A stretch of DNA of 64,000 nt, taken from Mesorhizobium sp. RMAD-H1. Lineage in GTDB: Bacteria > Pseudomonadota > Alphaproteobacteria > Rhizobiales > Rhizobiaceae. Under the pieces are notes generated by a model, which saw nothing but the letters and a program-made list of their open reading frames with translations, was not told the origin of the DNA and did not search any database. The translations under genes were made by a program, and so were the position numbers. Every line of letters begins with the position of its first letter. Positions within the stretch are counted from its first letter, which is position 1. Location of the stretch: contig NZ_JACHWN010000006.1 in the NCBI RefSeq assembly GCF_014191375.1, positions 1-64,000 of the forward strand, given 5' to 3'. Below, piece by piece: positions 43,263 to 52,089 of the stretch.

Positions 43263-44393
43263 ATGAAAACCAGGCCGAAAGCGCTCAATAGCGCATCCTC
43301 CTTCCTTGCCGGCATTGCGCTGGCGCTTGCATTGGGCGTCGCACATGCCCAGGCCGAGCAGATCAAGCTGGGCTTCATCGGGCCCTTGTCCGGTGGTAAC
43401 GCCCAACAGGGCCTTGGTGCGCGCAACGGCTTCCTGCTCGCCATCGAGCAGGCCAACGCCGGCGGCTACCCCTATGAAGTCGAAGCGGTGGTTCTTGACG
43501 ATGCTTCCGATCCCACTGCCGGCGTATCCGCAGCCCAGAAGCTGGTGAACGATCCGGCGGTCGTCGCCGCAACCGGACACTGGAACAGCCCTGTCGCGCT
43601 GGCGACCATGCCGGTCTTCAACCGCGCTCAGATGCCGTTCATCATCTGGGGCGCCGTCAGCCCCAAGATCACCGAGCAGAACCTTCCCAACGTGACGCGC
43701 GTCACGCCCACCCTCGTCAACGAGAACAAGCCGCTCGCCGAGGCGATCATCAAGGAAGGCAAGGTGAAGAAGATCGCGATCATCTCCGACACCTCTGATT
43801 ACGGCGCTGCCAACACCAAATGGTTCACCGAGTTCTTCTCCGCGGCTGGCGGTGAGATCGTTTCGTCCGACGCCGCAGCGGTTGGGACCACGGATTTCCG
43901 TGCCATGCTGACCACAGCCAAGGCGGCCGCGCCCGACGCCATCTATTTCGGCGGGGTGGTGACCGAGGCGGCCCTTGTGCGCAGCCAGATGGCTGATCTC
44001 GGAATGGGCGATCTTCCGATGTACGGCATATCCGGTATCTTCGATCCGAAGTTCATCGAAATCGCTGGCGCTGCCGCCGAAGGCACGATCGTGGGCACCC
44101 CATCGGTGCAGTCCAATCCGAAGTTGCAAGCATTCGAAAAGGCCTATGAGGCCAAGGGCTTTGCCGAGCCTGCGGGATCCTATGCGAAATATGCCTATGA
44201 GGCGGCGCAAATCCTGCTTGCGGTCATCAAGGAGCACGGCATCGAGGACAAGGAGGCGCTGAGTCAAGCCATTCGCGGCATTCATCATGACGGAATACTC
44301 GGCAACATCTCCTTCGACGAGAACGGTCAGATCGATATGGCGGTGGAGATAGACCTTCACGTCGTTCGCGACGGCAAATGGGTCGACATGTAA
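43263..44393 (+). CDS. Branched-chain amino acid/amide-type periplasmic binding protein
   Basis: The 376-residue protein has a signal peptide (SSFLAGIALALALGVAHAQA) and the Peripla_BP_6 pattern: IKLGFIGPLSGGNAQQGLGA, VVAATGHWNSPVALA, IAIISDTSDYGAANT, APDAIYFGGVVTEAALV. It should deliver substrate to LivHMGF, encoded divergently. It is followed by the aldehyde dehydrogenase gene, so the ligand is probably the amine or a product of the same pathway. Confidence 0.92.
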   Translation: MKTRPKALNSASSFLAGIALALALGVAHAQAEQIKLGFIGPLSGGNAQQGLGARNGFLLAIEQANAGGYPYEVEAVVLDDASDPTAGVSAAQKLVNDPAVVAATGHWNSPVALATMPVFNRAQMPFIIWGAVSPKITEQNLPNVTRVTPTLVNENKPLAEAIIKEGKVKKIAIISDTSDYGAANTKWFTEFFSAAGGEIVSSDAAAVGTTDFRAMLTTAKAAAPDAIYFGGVVTEAALVRSQMADLGMGDLPMYGISGIFDPKFIEIAGAAAEGTIVGTPSVQSNPKLQAFEKAYEAKGFAEPAGSYAKYAYEAAQILLAVIKEHGIEDKEALSQAIRGIHHDGILGNISFDENGQIDMAVEIDLHVVRDGKWVDM

Positions 44394-44408
44394 GGCAATG
44401 TCGGACCG

Positions 44409-44434
44409 CCGCGCTGCTGCCGACAGCAGCGCGG
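44409..44434 (+). terminator. Perfect hairpin between binding-protein and aldehyde dehydrogenase genes
   Basis: CCGCGCTGCTG, loop CCGA, CAGCAGCGCGG: an 11-bp perfect stem without a U-run. It may stabilise the binding-protein mRNA or attenuate read-through into the enzyme genes rather than end transcription completely. Confidence 0.6.
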
Positions 44435-44477
44435 CCAATCCCTTCAATTGAGACTTGCCACCAATCAGGGTTTCAAA

Positions 44478-45968
44478 ATGACCGAGCTCAGCCACAAAGA
44501 CTGGATCGAAAAGGCGTCGCAGATCCGTTTCCGCGACAAGGCGTTTATCGACGGCCGGTTCATCGAATCCAGATCGGGAAGGACGTTTGCCAGCGTCAAT
44601 CCGGCAACCGGCGAAACGCTCGCTGAGGTCGCCTCCTGCGGAGAAGAAGAGATCAATCTCGCCGTGGCGGCTGCCCGGCGGAGCTTCGAGGCGGGGGCAT
44701 GGTCACGCGCCGCGCCGGCTCATCGCAAGCAGGTGCTGCTGCGCCTGGCCGCACTGCTGCACGAAAACCTCAACGAGCTTGCCCTGCTTGAATCGCTCGA
44801 CATGGGCAAGCTGGTCAAGGATGCGGCGACCGTCGATGTGCCGGGTTCGGCGGCGATCTTCCAGTGGTATGCCGAAGCCATCGACAAGATCTATGACGAA
44901 ATCGCCCCGGTGGGCGAAGGCAACCTGGCGCTGGTGCGACGCGAGCCGCTCGGCGTCGTTGGCGCGGTGGTGCCGTGGAATTTCCCCCTCGACATGGCGA
45001 CATGGAAGTGCGCTCCCGCACTTGCGGCCGGCAATTCGGTGGTTCTCAAGCCGGCGGAACAGTCGCCCTTTTCCGCACTGAGGCTCGCCGAACTTGCCAT
45101 GGAAGCGGGATTGCCCGCAGGCGTTCTCAATGTGGTTCCAGGCCTCGGCGAGACCGCCGGTCAGGCGCTGGGACGCCATATGGATGTCGACTGCCTCGCC
45201 TTCACCGGCTCGACAGCGGTCGGCAAGATGTTTCTGCAATATTCCGGCCAGTCGAACATGAAACAGGTGTGGCTGGAGACCGGCGGCAAGAGTCCCAATC
45301 TGGTATTTGCCGACTGCACCGATCTGGATGCGGCGGCAGACATGGCCGCCTTTGGCATCTTCTTCAACCAGGGAGAAATATGCTCCGCCAATTCACGGCT
45401 TCTCGTGGAGCGCAGCATCAAGGACACGCTGCTTGAAAAGCTGGTGAAGCGGGCGGAGGCGATGCAGCCCGGCGACCCACTCGACCCGGATTCGAAGATG
45501 GGAGCAATGGTCGATGCCCGCCACACGGCGAATGTCATGCGTTTCATCGAGGCGGGCAAGCGGAGCGCGCGCCTGGTCGCCGGCGGCGAACAGGTGACGG
45601 TCAACGGAAGGGGCAGCTACGTGCAACCCACCATCTTCGACAATGTGCCGCCGAATGACACGCTGGCACGTGAGGAGATATTCGGTCCCGTCCTCTCTGT
45701 CATTCCTTTCGATGACGAGGAGGAGGCCGTCCGGATCGCCAATGACAGCGTCTATGGCCTCGCGGCATCGCTATGGACGGACAGCCTGTCGCGCGCGCAT
45801 CGTATCGCCGACCGTCTGCGCGTGGGCACGGTTTCCGTCAATACGGTCGACGCATTGAGCCCGATGACGCCGTTCGGCGGCGTCAAGCAATCCGGCTTCG
45901 GACGGGATCTGTCGCTTCATTCGCTCGACAAATACACCACGCTCAAGACCACTTGGATCAAATATTGA
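44478..45968 (+). CDS. Aldehyde dehydrogenase, aminoaldehyde (PuuC-like) type
   Basis: The 496-residue enzyme has the ALDH core VPWNFPLDMATWKCAPALAAGN, catalytic Glu in WLETGGKSPN and catalytic Cys in NQGEICSANSR, with PFGGVKQSGFGRD near the end. The block IFQWYAEAIDKIYDEIAP and the overall sequence resemble PuuC-type gamma-aminoaldehyde dehydrogenases. It would oxidise the aldehyde released by the amine dehydrogenase at 47073 to the acid, with NAD(P) as acceptor. It starts at ATG 44478. Confidence 0.92.
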   Translation: MTELSHKDWIEKASQIRFRDKAFIDGRFIESRSGRTFASVNPATGETLAEVASCGEEEINLAVAAARRSFEAGAWSRAAPAHRKQVLLRLAALLHENLNELALLESLDMGKLVKDAATVDVPGSAAIFQWYAEAIDKIYDEIAPVGEGNLALVRREPLGVVGAVVPWNFPLDMATWKCAPALAAGNSVVLKPAEQSPFSALRLAELAMEAGLPAGVLNVVPGLGETAGQALGRHMDVDCLAFTGSTAVGKMFLQYSGQSNMKQVWLETGGKSPNLVFADCTDLDAAADMAAFGIFFNQGEICSANSRLLVERSIKDTLLEKLVKRAEAMQPGDPLDPDSKMGAMVDARHTANVMRFIEAGKRSARLVAGGEQVTVNGRGSYVQPTIFDNVPPNDTLAREEIFGPVLSVIPFDDEEEAVRIANDSVYGLAASLWTDSLSRAHRIADRLRVGTVSVNTVDALSPMTPFGGVKQSGFGRDLSLHSLDKYTTLKTTWIKY

Positions 45969-46019
45969 AGGGATGCCGAGCGCTTGATTACAAAGCTGAA
46001 ACCGGCGATATAGCCATCC

Positions 46020-46955
46020 ATGCCGCTCCGCTTCACGCTTAGACAACTGGAATATTTCGTTGCCGTAGGCGAGGCTGGCTCGATAGCCAAGGCTGCGGAG
46101 CAGGTGAATGTGTCGCCGCCGTCGATCTCCGCATCGATTGCCCAGCTCGAGGAAGAGTTCGGCATCCAGTTGTTCGTCCGCAAGCATTCCCACGGCCTGT
46201 CGCTCACCGCGGGCGGGCGCGTCTTCCTCAAGCAGGCCCAGCGTCTGCTCGGCGACGCCGACGCGCTTCATGACGTGGCCGCCGATATCTCCGAAAAAGT
46301 CCGGGGGCCGCTGGCGGTGGGCTGTCTGCTGACATTTGCGCAAATCGTGCTTCCCGCGCTTCGCAGAAAATTCGAGGATGCCTTTCCCGAGGTGCGTGTC
46401 AGGCAGTTCGAGCGCCATCAAGGACAATTGCTCGAGATGCTGCAGCGTGGTGAGATCGATGTCGCGCTGACATATGATCTCGAACTGTCGCAGGACCTGA
46501 CGTTCGAGCCGCTGATGCAGTTGCCCGCCTATGTCATGCTGCCGGCCGGGCATCGTCTCGCCATGCGGAAGGGCATTACGCCCGAAGAGCTCGTCGAGGA
46601 ACCAATGGTTCTGCTCGACCTTCCCTTCAGCCGCGAATATTTCCTCTCGGCGTTTCAGCACAAGGGCTTGCGGCCGAATATCGCCGAGCGCACGGCAGAC
46701 ATAGCCCTCATGCGCTCGATGGTGGCGAACGGGTTCGGCTATGGCATCGCCAACATGCGGCCCCTCAATACGATGTCCCCTGACGGCAAGCCGCTGGTTT
46801 TCGTGCCGCTTGAGAGCGATCTGAAGCCGCTCACCATGGGCGTGGCCATGCCCAATGCCGAACACCGTACCCAGACGGTGCAGGCATTCCTCGACCATTG
46901 CCGCCGGTTCGTCCTTGAACAGGGTGTGTTCGGCATGGAACGGGCCGTCAAATGA
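46020..46955 (+). CDS. LysR-family transcriptional regulator
   Basis: The 311-residue protein has the N-terminal LysR HTH (LRQLEYFVAVGEAGSIAKAAEQ, SPPSISASIAQLEEEFGIQL) and the effector domain (GPLAVGCLLTFAQIVLPALR). It lies between the aldehyde dehydrogenase and amine dehydrogenase genes on the same strand, so it probably controls this cluster in response to a pathway compound. Confidence 0.93.
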   Translation: MPLRFTLRQLEYFVAVGEAGSIAKAAEQVNVSPPSISASIAQLEEEFGIQLFVRKHSHGLSLTAGGRVFLKQAQRLLGDADALHDVAADISEKVRGPLAVGCLLTFAQIVLPALRRKFEDAFPEVRVRQFERHQGQLLEMLQRGEIDVALTYDLELSQDLTFEPLMQLPAYVMLPAGHRLAMRKGITPEELVEEPMVLLDLPFSREYFLSAFQHKGLRPNIAERTADIALMRSMVANGFGYGIANMRPLNTMSPDGKPLVFVPLESDLKPLTMGVAMPNAEHRTQTVQAFLDHCRRFVLEQGVFGMERAVK

Positions 46956-47072
46956 AAAGGCGGCCGTGCTTCGCGCCGGAATTAGGCTGCGCCGAAGCAG
47001 AGCTTTCGCATTCCTGACTTTTCTTCGGCCTCCCGCTTCCTATGCTGGCGCGAAACAGAATGGGAGGTAGGA

Positions 47073-49175
47073 TTGCGCGATCCTCGATACGACATACTCT
47101 TCGAACCGATGAAGATCGGCCCGGTGACGGCCAAGAACCGTTTCTACCAGGTGCCGCACTGCAATGGCGGCGGATATCGCGATCCCTCGGCTGCCGCCGA
47201 GATGCGCGGCATCAAGGCCGAGGGCGGCTGGGGTGTCATCTTCACCGAGCAGTGCGAAATGCACCATACGTCGGAGATCACGCCGTTCATCGAGCTGCGT
47301 TTGTGGGAGGACAAGGATATCCCGCAATTGCGCCGGATGTCGGAGAAGATGAAGACGCATGGCGCGCTGGCCGGAATCCAGCTCGCCTATTCCGGGATCA
47401 ACGGCCCGAACCTTTATACGAAAGAGGTGCCGCTGGCGCCATCGGCCCTGCCCATCCGCACCTTCACCAATGATCCGGTGCAGGCGCGGGCACTGTCCTT
47501 GTCGGAAATACGTGATCTCCGCCGCTGGTTCGTCACCGCCGCCAAGCGCTCGAAGCTCGCCGGCTTCGACCTTATCTGCCTTTATGGCGCGCACGGGTTC
47601 GGCATATTCCAGCACTTCCTCAGCCGTGCGACCAATCAGCGGATCGACGAATATGGCGGCAGCCTGGAAAACCGCGCCCGCTTCGTCAACGAAGTGATTG
47701 CCGATATCCGCGACGCGGTAGGCGACACGATGGGCATCACCCTGCGCGTCAGCCTGGATGAGACCATCGGTGAACTCGGCTTCTCCAATGCGGAACTGCG
47801 CGATTTCATCGAGATGAACCGCAACCTGCCCGATCTGTGGGACCTGGCCCACGGCACATGGGAGGACTGCTCCGGCCCCTCGCGCTTCAAGGAGGAAGCC
47901 GCGCAGGAGCTGTTGGTTCGCGGCATTCGCGAGCTGTCGGACAGGCCGATGGTCGGCGTCGGCCGCTTCACCTCGCCCGACGTGATGGTCAGAATGATCA
48001 AGTCGGGCACGCTGGATTTCATCGGCTGCGCGCGACCGTCGATCGCCGATCCGTTCCTGCCGAAAAAGGTCGAGGAAGGACGGATCGAGGACATCCGCGA
48101 ATGCATCGGCTGCAATATCTGCATCACCGGTGACATGACCATGTCGATCAGCCGCTGCACCCAGAACCCGACCTTCATGGAGGAATGGCGGCAGGGCTGG
48201 CACCCGGAGCGCATGAACGCAAAGGGCGACAGCGACACCGTGCTGGTGGTGGGATCCGGGCCCGCCGGACTGGAGGCGGCCTGGGCTCTGTGCAGGCGCG
48301 GCTATGACGTCGCCATCGCCGAGGCGCGCACGGAAATCGGCGGGCGCGTCGCGCGCGAGAGCAGGCTGCCCGGACTGAGCGCCTGGGGCCGCGTCAAGGA
48401 CTATCGCGAATATCAGCTGCGCCAGCGGCCGAATGTCGAGATCTATCTCGACAGCCGCCTGACGGCCGACGAGGTGATGGCCTTCGGCTTCCAGAACATC
48501 GCCATCGCCACCGGCGCGACCTGGCGCCGCGACGGCGTCGCGCGCCAGCACGTCGTGCCGATGACAACCGCGGAGGGTGCAGCCGTCTACACGCCCGACG
48601 ATCTGATGGACGGCAACATCCCCGGTGGCAATGTCGTGATATTCGACGACGACCATTATTACATGGGTGGTGTCCTCGCCGAATTGCTGGTGCAGAAGGG
48701 CGCCAAGGTCACTTTGATCACGCCCTCCGCCTATGTCTCGGACTGGACAAGGAACACGCTGGAACAGGGAACGATCCATGCCCGGCTCGACGCGCTGGGC
48801 GTGAACATCGTCCTGAACCGCGGCGTTACCGAAATCGCGGTGGACCATGTCGTCAGCAACTGCGTCTATACCGGCAGGACCTGCCAGTATCCGGCGGATG
48901 CGGTGGTGATGGTCGCCTCGCGCAGCGGCAATGATCAGCTATATCGGGATTTGGTGGTGCGGCAGGATGAATGGGCCGATGCCGGCATCAGGTCGGTCAA
49001 GGTCTTCGGCGATGCCGAAGCTGCCGGGCCGATCGCCTGGGCGACCTATGCCGGCCATCGCTACGCCCGCGAGTTGGATGGTGAACCGCGCGGGGATGCT
49101 CTGCCCTTCCGGCGGGAAATTACCGAACTCGCCGTCGAGCATGCGCCCTCCCCGGAGCTATGCCTTCATGACTGA
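47073..49175 (+). CDS. Trimethylamine-dehydrogenase-family flavoprotein, histamine dehydrogenase-like
   Basis: The 700-residue enzyme is colinear with trimethylamine dehydrogenase. It has a TIM barrel with Cys30 in YQVPHCNGG (the 6-S-cysteinyl-FMN site), a 4Fe-4S motif ECIGCNIC...RCTQNP (C-x2-C-x2-C-x11-C) and an ADP-binding domain (TVLVVGSGPAGLEAAWAL). Of the residues that line the TMADH active site, Tyr60 is Gln60 here (FTEQC), Trp264 aligns with Trp in GTWED, and Trp355 is Asp (ICITGD). The Gln/Trp/Asp set is that reported for histamine dehydrogenase. It would deaminate an amine oxidatively and pass electrons to ETF. Translation starts at TTG 47073 behind GGGAGGTAGGA. Confidence 0.88.
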   Translation: MRDPRYDILFEPMKIGPVTAKNRFYQVPHCNGGGYRDPSAAAEMRGIKAEGGWGVIFTEQCEMHHTSEITPFIELRLWEDKDIPQLRRMSEKMKTHGALAGIQLAYSGINGPNLYTKEVPLAPSALPIRTFTNDPVQARALSLSEIRDLRRWFVTAAKRSKLAGFDLICLYGAHGFGIFQHFLSRATNQRIDEYGGSLENRARFVNEVIADIRDAVGDTMGITLRVSLDETIGELGFSNAELRDFIEMNRNLPDLWDLAHGTWEDCSGPSRFKEEAAQELLVRGIRELSDRPMVGVGRFTSPDVMVRMIKSGTLDFIGCARPSIADPFLPKKVEEGRIEDIRECIGCNICITGDMTMSISRCTQNPTFMEEWRQGWHPERMNAKGDSDTVLVVGSGPAGLEAAWALCRRGYDVAIAEARTEIGGRVARESRLPGLSAWGRVKDYREYQLRQRPNVEIYLDSRLTADEVMAFGFQNIAIATGATWRRDGVARQHVVPMTTAEGAAVYTPDDLMDGNIPGGNVVIFDDDHYYMGGVLAELLVQKGAKVTLITPSAYVSDWTRNTLEQGTIHARLDALGVNIVLNRGVTEIAVDHVVSNCVYTGRTCQYPADAVVMVASRSGNDQLYRDLVVRQDEWADAGIRSVKVFGDAEAAGPIAWATYAGHRYARELDGEPRGDALPFRREITELAVEHAPSPELCLHD

Positions 49176-50352
49176 TACGACCGCGCCCTATGCAGCCACG
49201 CTCGAACTGTTGGAGCGGCTGGTTGCCTTCCCCACGGTCAGCGCCGAAAGCAATCTGGACCTGATCGATTTTGCCGATGCGCATCTGATCGGGGCCGGCT
49301 TCCAGACGCATCGTCTGCCTGACCCTTCCGGGCGAAAGGCGGGGCTGCTGGCGCGGCTGGGCCCCGCCGGGCCGGGCGGAGTCCTTTTGTCGGCGCATAG
49401 CGATGTCGTGCCGGTGGAAGGCCAGCACTGGACCCGCGCGCCGTTCCAGTTGACGCGCGAAGGCGGCAGGCTCTACGGCCGGGGCACGACGGACATGAAG
49501 GGCTATCTCGCGTCGATGCTGTCGCTCGCCGCGCGGGCGGCGAAACAGCCCCCTGGGCGACCGCTGATGCTTGCGATCTCCTACGATGAAGAGGTCGGCT
49601 GCGCGGGCATCCGGGAGATGCTGCCGGGATACAGGGCGCTGGGCTGGCAGCCGGAGATTTGCATCGTGGGCGAACCGACGGGAATGCGGCCAGCCACCGG
49701 ACACAAGGGCAAGGCTGCATTCGTGGCGACATGCCACGGGAACGCCGGCCACTCCTCCCTTGCGCCGCGCTATGTCAATGCGCTGCATATCGCCGCCGAC
49801 TTCATCGCAGCCCTGCGCCGGATACAGGACGACTATGCGGTCTCGGCTGCGCAGGATACCGGATATGATGTGCCCTATTCGACCGTCCATGCGGGGCGGA
49901 TGCAGGGCGGAACCGCATTGAACATCGTGCCTGACTATGCGCGGATCGAGTTCGAGCTGCGCCACCTGCCCGACGATACCCCGGGGGATTTTCTATCGCG
50001 GCTGCGGCAGGAGACGGGCCGGATTCTGCCCCCCTTCCGCGCGCGGGGCAACGCAGAGATCAAAATCGAAGTCACCAATTCCTATCCCGGCCTCGAAATC
50101 GGACCCGAACATGAAGCGGTCCGTCGCGTGGCCGCGCTGAGCGGCTCCCATCAGACGATCAAGGTCACCTACGGCACGGAGGCCGGCTATTTCGCGCAGC
50201 TCGGCATCCCCACCGTTGTCTGCGGGCCGGGCGACATGGAAGGCCAAGGCCACAAGGCCGACGAATACATCACCATCGAGCAGCTTGGCGGTTGCGACCG
50301 CATGATGGACCGGCTGCTGATGCAATTGAGCGCATCGCCAGCCTTCGCTTGA
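49168..50352 (+). CDS. M20-family deacylase (ArgE/acetylornithine deacetylase-like)
   Basis: The 394-residue zinc hydrolase shows the metal ligands in LLSAHSDVVPVEG, GRGTTDMKG and SYDEEVGCAGI (catalytic Glu), the dimerisation domain (GRMQGGTALNIVPDYARIEFE), and a final His in GQGHKADEY. ATG 49168 overlaps the stop of the dehydrogenase gene, so both are translated together. ArgE itself removes acetyl from ornithine. In this operon, removal of an acyl, formyl or acetyl group from an amino acid or amine of the pathway is more likely. Confidence 0.88.
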   Translation: MTDTTAPYAATLELLERLVAFPTVSAESNLDLIDFADAHLIGAGFQTHRLPDPSGRKAGLLARLGPAGPGGVLLSAHSDVVPVEGQHWTRAPFQLTREGGRLYGRGTTDMKGYLASMLSLAARAAKQPPGRPLMLAISYDEEVGCAGIREMLPGYRALGWQPEICIVGEPTGMRPATGHKGKAAFVATCHGNAGHSSLAPRYVNALHIAADFIAALRRIQDDYAVSAAQDTGYDVPYSTVHAGRMQGGTALNIVPDYARIEFELRHLPDDTPGDFLSRLRQETGRILPPFRARGNAEIKIEVTNSYPGLEIGPEHEAVRRVAALSGSHQTIKVTYGTEAGYFAQLGIPTVVCGPGDMEGQGHKADEYITIEQLGGCDRMMDRLLMQLSASPAFA

Positions 50353-50572
50353 AGGGCTACCTACCCCCGTTTGATCGCCATGGCAGATCGTGCGCTCTCC
50401 GACAAATTCAGCACTCTTTTGAGGATGAACGGCAATATGCCGCCTGCCTTCAAGGTTTGGATTCGACGTTCGTCTCGATCACCGTAAATCGAAGCTGCCC
50501 CGCGCCGGCAGGGCCTTGATCATATTGTTGCGGGAGATCGGGCCGCTTACGCATCTCGCCTGTACCGTTTGC

Positions 50573-51340
50573 CTAAACGGCCTCGCGCGCCTTGCGGGCT
50601 GCCTCATTGAGCGTCTTTACGCTTGCATCGAAGCGGTGTTCAGCCTCGGCATTGCGCTGGAAGCCGACACGCTCGACGAGGATTTCCCTCGGCGTCGGTC
50701 GCTCCTGGAACAACGACATGACCTCATCGATGAATTCTTCGAGCGGCAGATATCCTGGCCTCGTCGCCTGGCCGGGTGTGAGATCCGTCTGCACGGCTGG
50801 CGGCACCAGTTCAATGACTTCGACCTTGCCTTCCAGCGCCTCGCGCATGGTGACCGTGTAGCTGTGGATGGCGGCCTTGGTGGCCGAATAGGTTGGCGCG
50901 GCGACAAGCGGGACGAAGGCCAGCCCCGAACTGACGTTGATGATCGCGGCGTTGGATTGCCCGGCCAGATGTTCGACCAGAGCGTTGGTCAGGCGGATGG
51001 GGCCAAGCAGGTTGGTCGTGACAGTCGCCTCCGCGTCGCTCAGGTCCCGGAACCGATCAAGCGCCTCGAACCGCATGATGCCGGCATTGTTGACGAGGAC
51101 GTTTACGGCCGGAAATTCGGTGATGAGCCGCTTGGCGAAAGACGCGACCCCCTCAGCACTTTCGATGTCCAGAGTCAGGGCATGCATGCGCGGCCGCTGA
51201 CCGATCGCCTTTTCCAGAGCTTCCATCCGCCGTCCGGCGATGATGACCGTATTGCCGAGATCGTGAAAGCGGTGAGCGAGGGCCTCGCCGATACCTGATC
51301 CGCCCCCGGTAATGAGGATGGTGTTACCTGACATCTGCAT
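50573..51340 (-). CDS. Short-chain dehydrogenase/reductase (DltE-like)
   Basis: The 255-residue SDR has the cofactor motif TGGGSGIGEALAHRF, NNAGIMRFEAL, catalytic Ser in IINVSSGLAF and the YSATK active site. The C-terminal part (EFIDEVMSLFQERPTPREIL) is typical of DltE-like SDRs. The start is ATG 51340 with AAAGG upstream. It diverges from an HxlR regulator, a common pairing in which the regulator senses electrophiles or aldehydes and induces the reductase. Confidence 0.9.
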   Translation of the reverse strand: MQMSGNTILITGGGSGIGEALAHRFHDLGNTVIIAGRRMEALEKAIGQRPRMHALTLDIESAEGVASFAKRLITEFPAVNVLVNNAGIMRFEALDRFRDLSDAEATVTTNLLGPIRLTNALVEHLAGQSNAAIINVSSGLAFVPLVAAPTYSATKAAIHSYTVTMREALEGKVEVIELVPPAVQTDLTPGQATRPGYLPLEEFIDEVMSLFQERPTPREILVERVGFQRNAEAEHRFDASVKTLNEAARKAREAV

Positions 51341-51376
51341 GGGAATAACCTTTCTGCCGTTGTGTTTTGGCAAGCT

Positions 51377-51441
51377 AAACCCCATACTCTCCATTTTGAA
51401 GTAGGCACCGAAAAGATTTATACGCACCAAAAGGAGAGTGT
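51377..51441. promoter_or_regulatory. Shared promoter of the SDR and HxlR genes with repeats
   Basis: The intergenic region carries the direct repeat GTAGGCACC / TACGCACC (near 51401 and 51420), inside a larger imperfect inverted pair ACTCTCCATTTTG / CCAAAAGGAGAGT. These are candidate HxlR binding sites. Confidence 0.45.
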
Positions 51442-51885
51442 ATGATGCGCAGGGCGGAAGCGGACCCCGAAATCGAGGTGCGGCGGCACGAACCGATCCC
51501 CGAGCGGATCGACCCGGCCATCGAAGCTCTTGTCGAAGACATCATCGGCAAGGTAGCCGATAAATGGACCATGCTGATCCTGGAGGCACTGCAGGAGAAT
51601 GGCACACTGCGATACACGCAGCTTCGCAAGAAGGTCGAGGGCATCAGCCAGAAAATGCTGACGCAAACCGTAAGACAGATGGAGGAGGATGGCCTCGTCC
51701 GCCGCACCGTGCACCCGGTCATACCGCCGCATGTCGATTATACGCTGACGCCACTGGGCGACAGCCTGAGCAAAGCCTTCTGCGGCGTATGGATATGGGC
51801 ACAGACAAACTATGACGAGATCCAGCGAGCCCGACAAGCCTTCGCCGCCCAAGGCAAGTTGAACTCCGGCAAGCGGACCTCTTAA
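51442..51885 (+). CDS. HxlR-family regulator
   Basis: The 147-residue winged HTH protein shows the HxlR pattern IIGKVADKWTMLILEALQENG, GISQKMLTQTVRQMEEDGLV and HVDYTLTPLGDSL. The N-terminal Cys typical of aldehyde- or diamide-sensing HxlR members (HypR, YodB) is not present, so the signal may be different. It is divergent from the SDR gene, which is its likely target. Confidence 0.92.
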   Translation: MMRRAEADPEIEVRRHEPIPERIDPAIEALVEDIIGKVADKWTMLILEALQENGTLRYTQLRKKVEGISQKMLTQTVRQMEEDGLVRRTVHPVIPPHVDYTLTPLGDSLSKAFCGVWIWAQTNYDEIQRARQAFAAQGKLNSGKRTS

Positions 51886-52089
51886 CGAACCTTGCCCTCC
51901 CTTCCCGACTGGGAACCGTGGGGGGCAGCATCCTTATATCGCCCACGGGAACCGGCGACGGCCACTGAGCCGACAGGATTTGCGACAAGGAGCCTCCGAG
52001 ACTTCCCTCCTCTTGTCATTCGAATTCGTTTTGAGTTGCCCATCGCGAAATGTTATTTTCGGGGTGGTCTTTCCACCTCAGGGGCGGCG

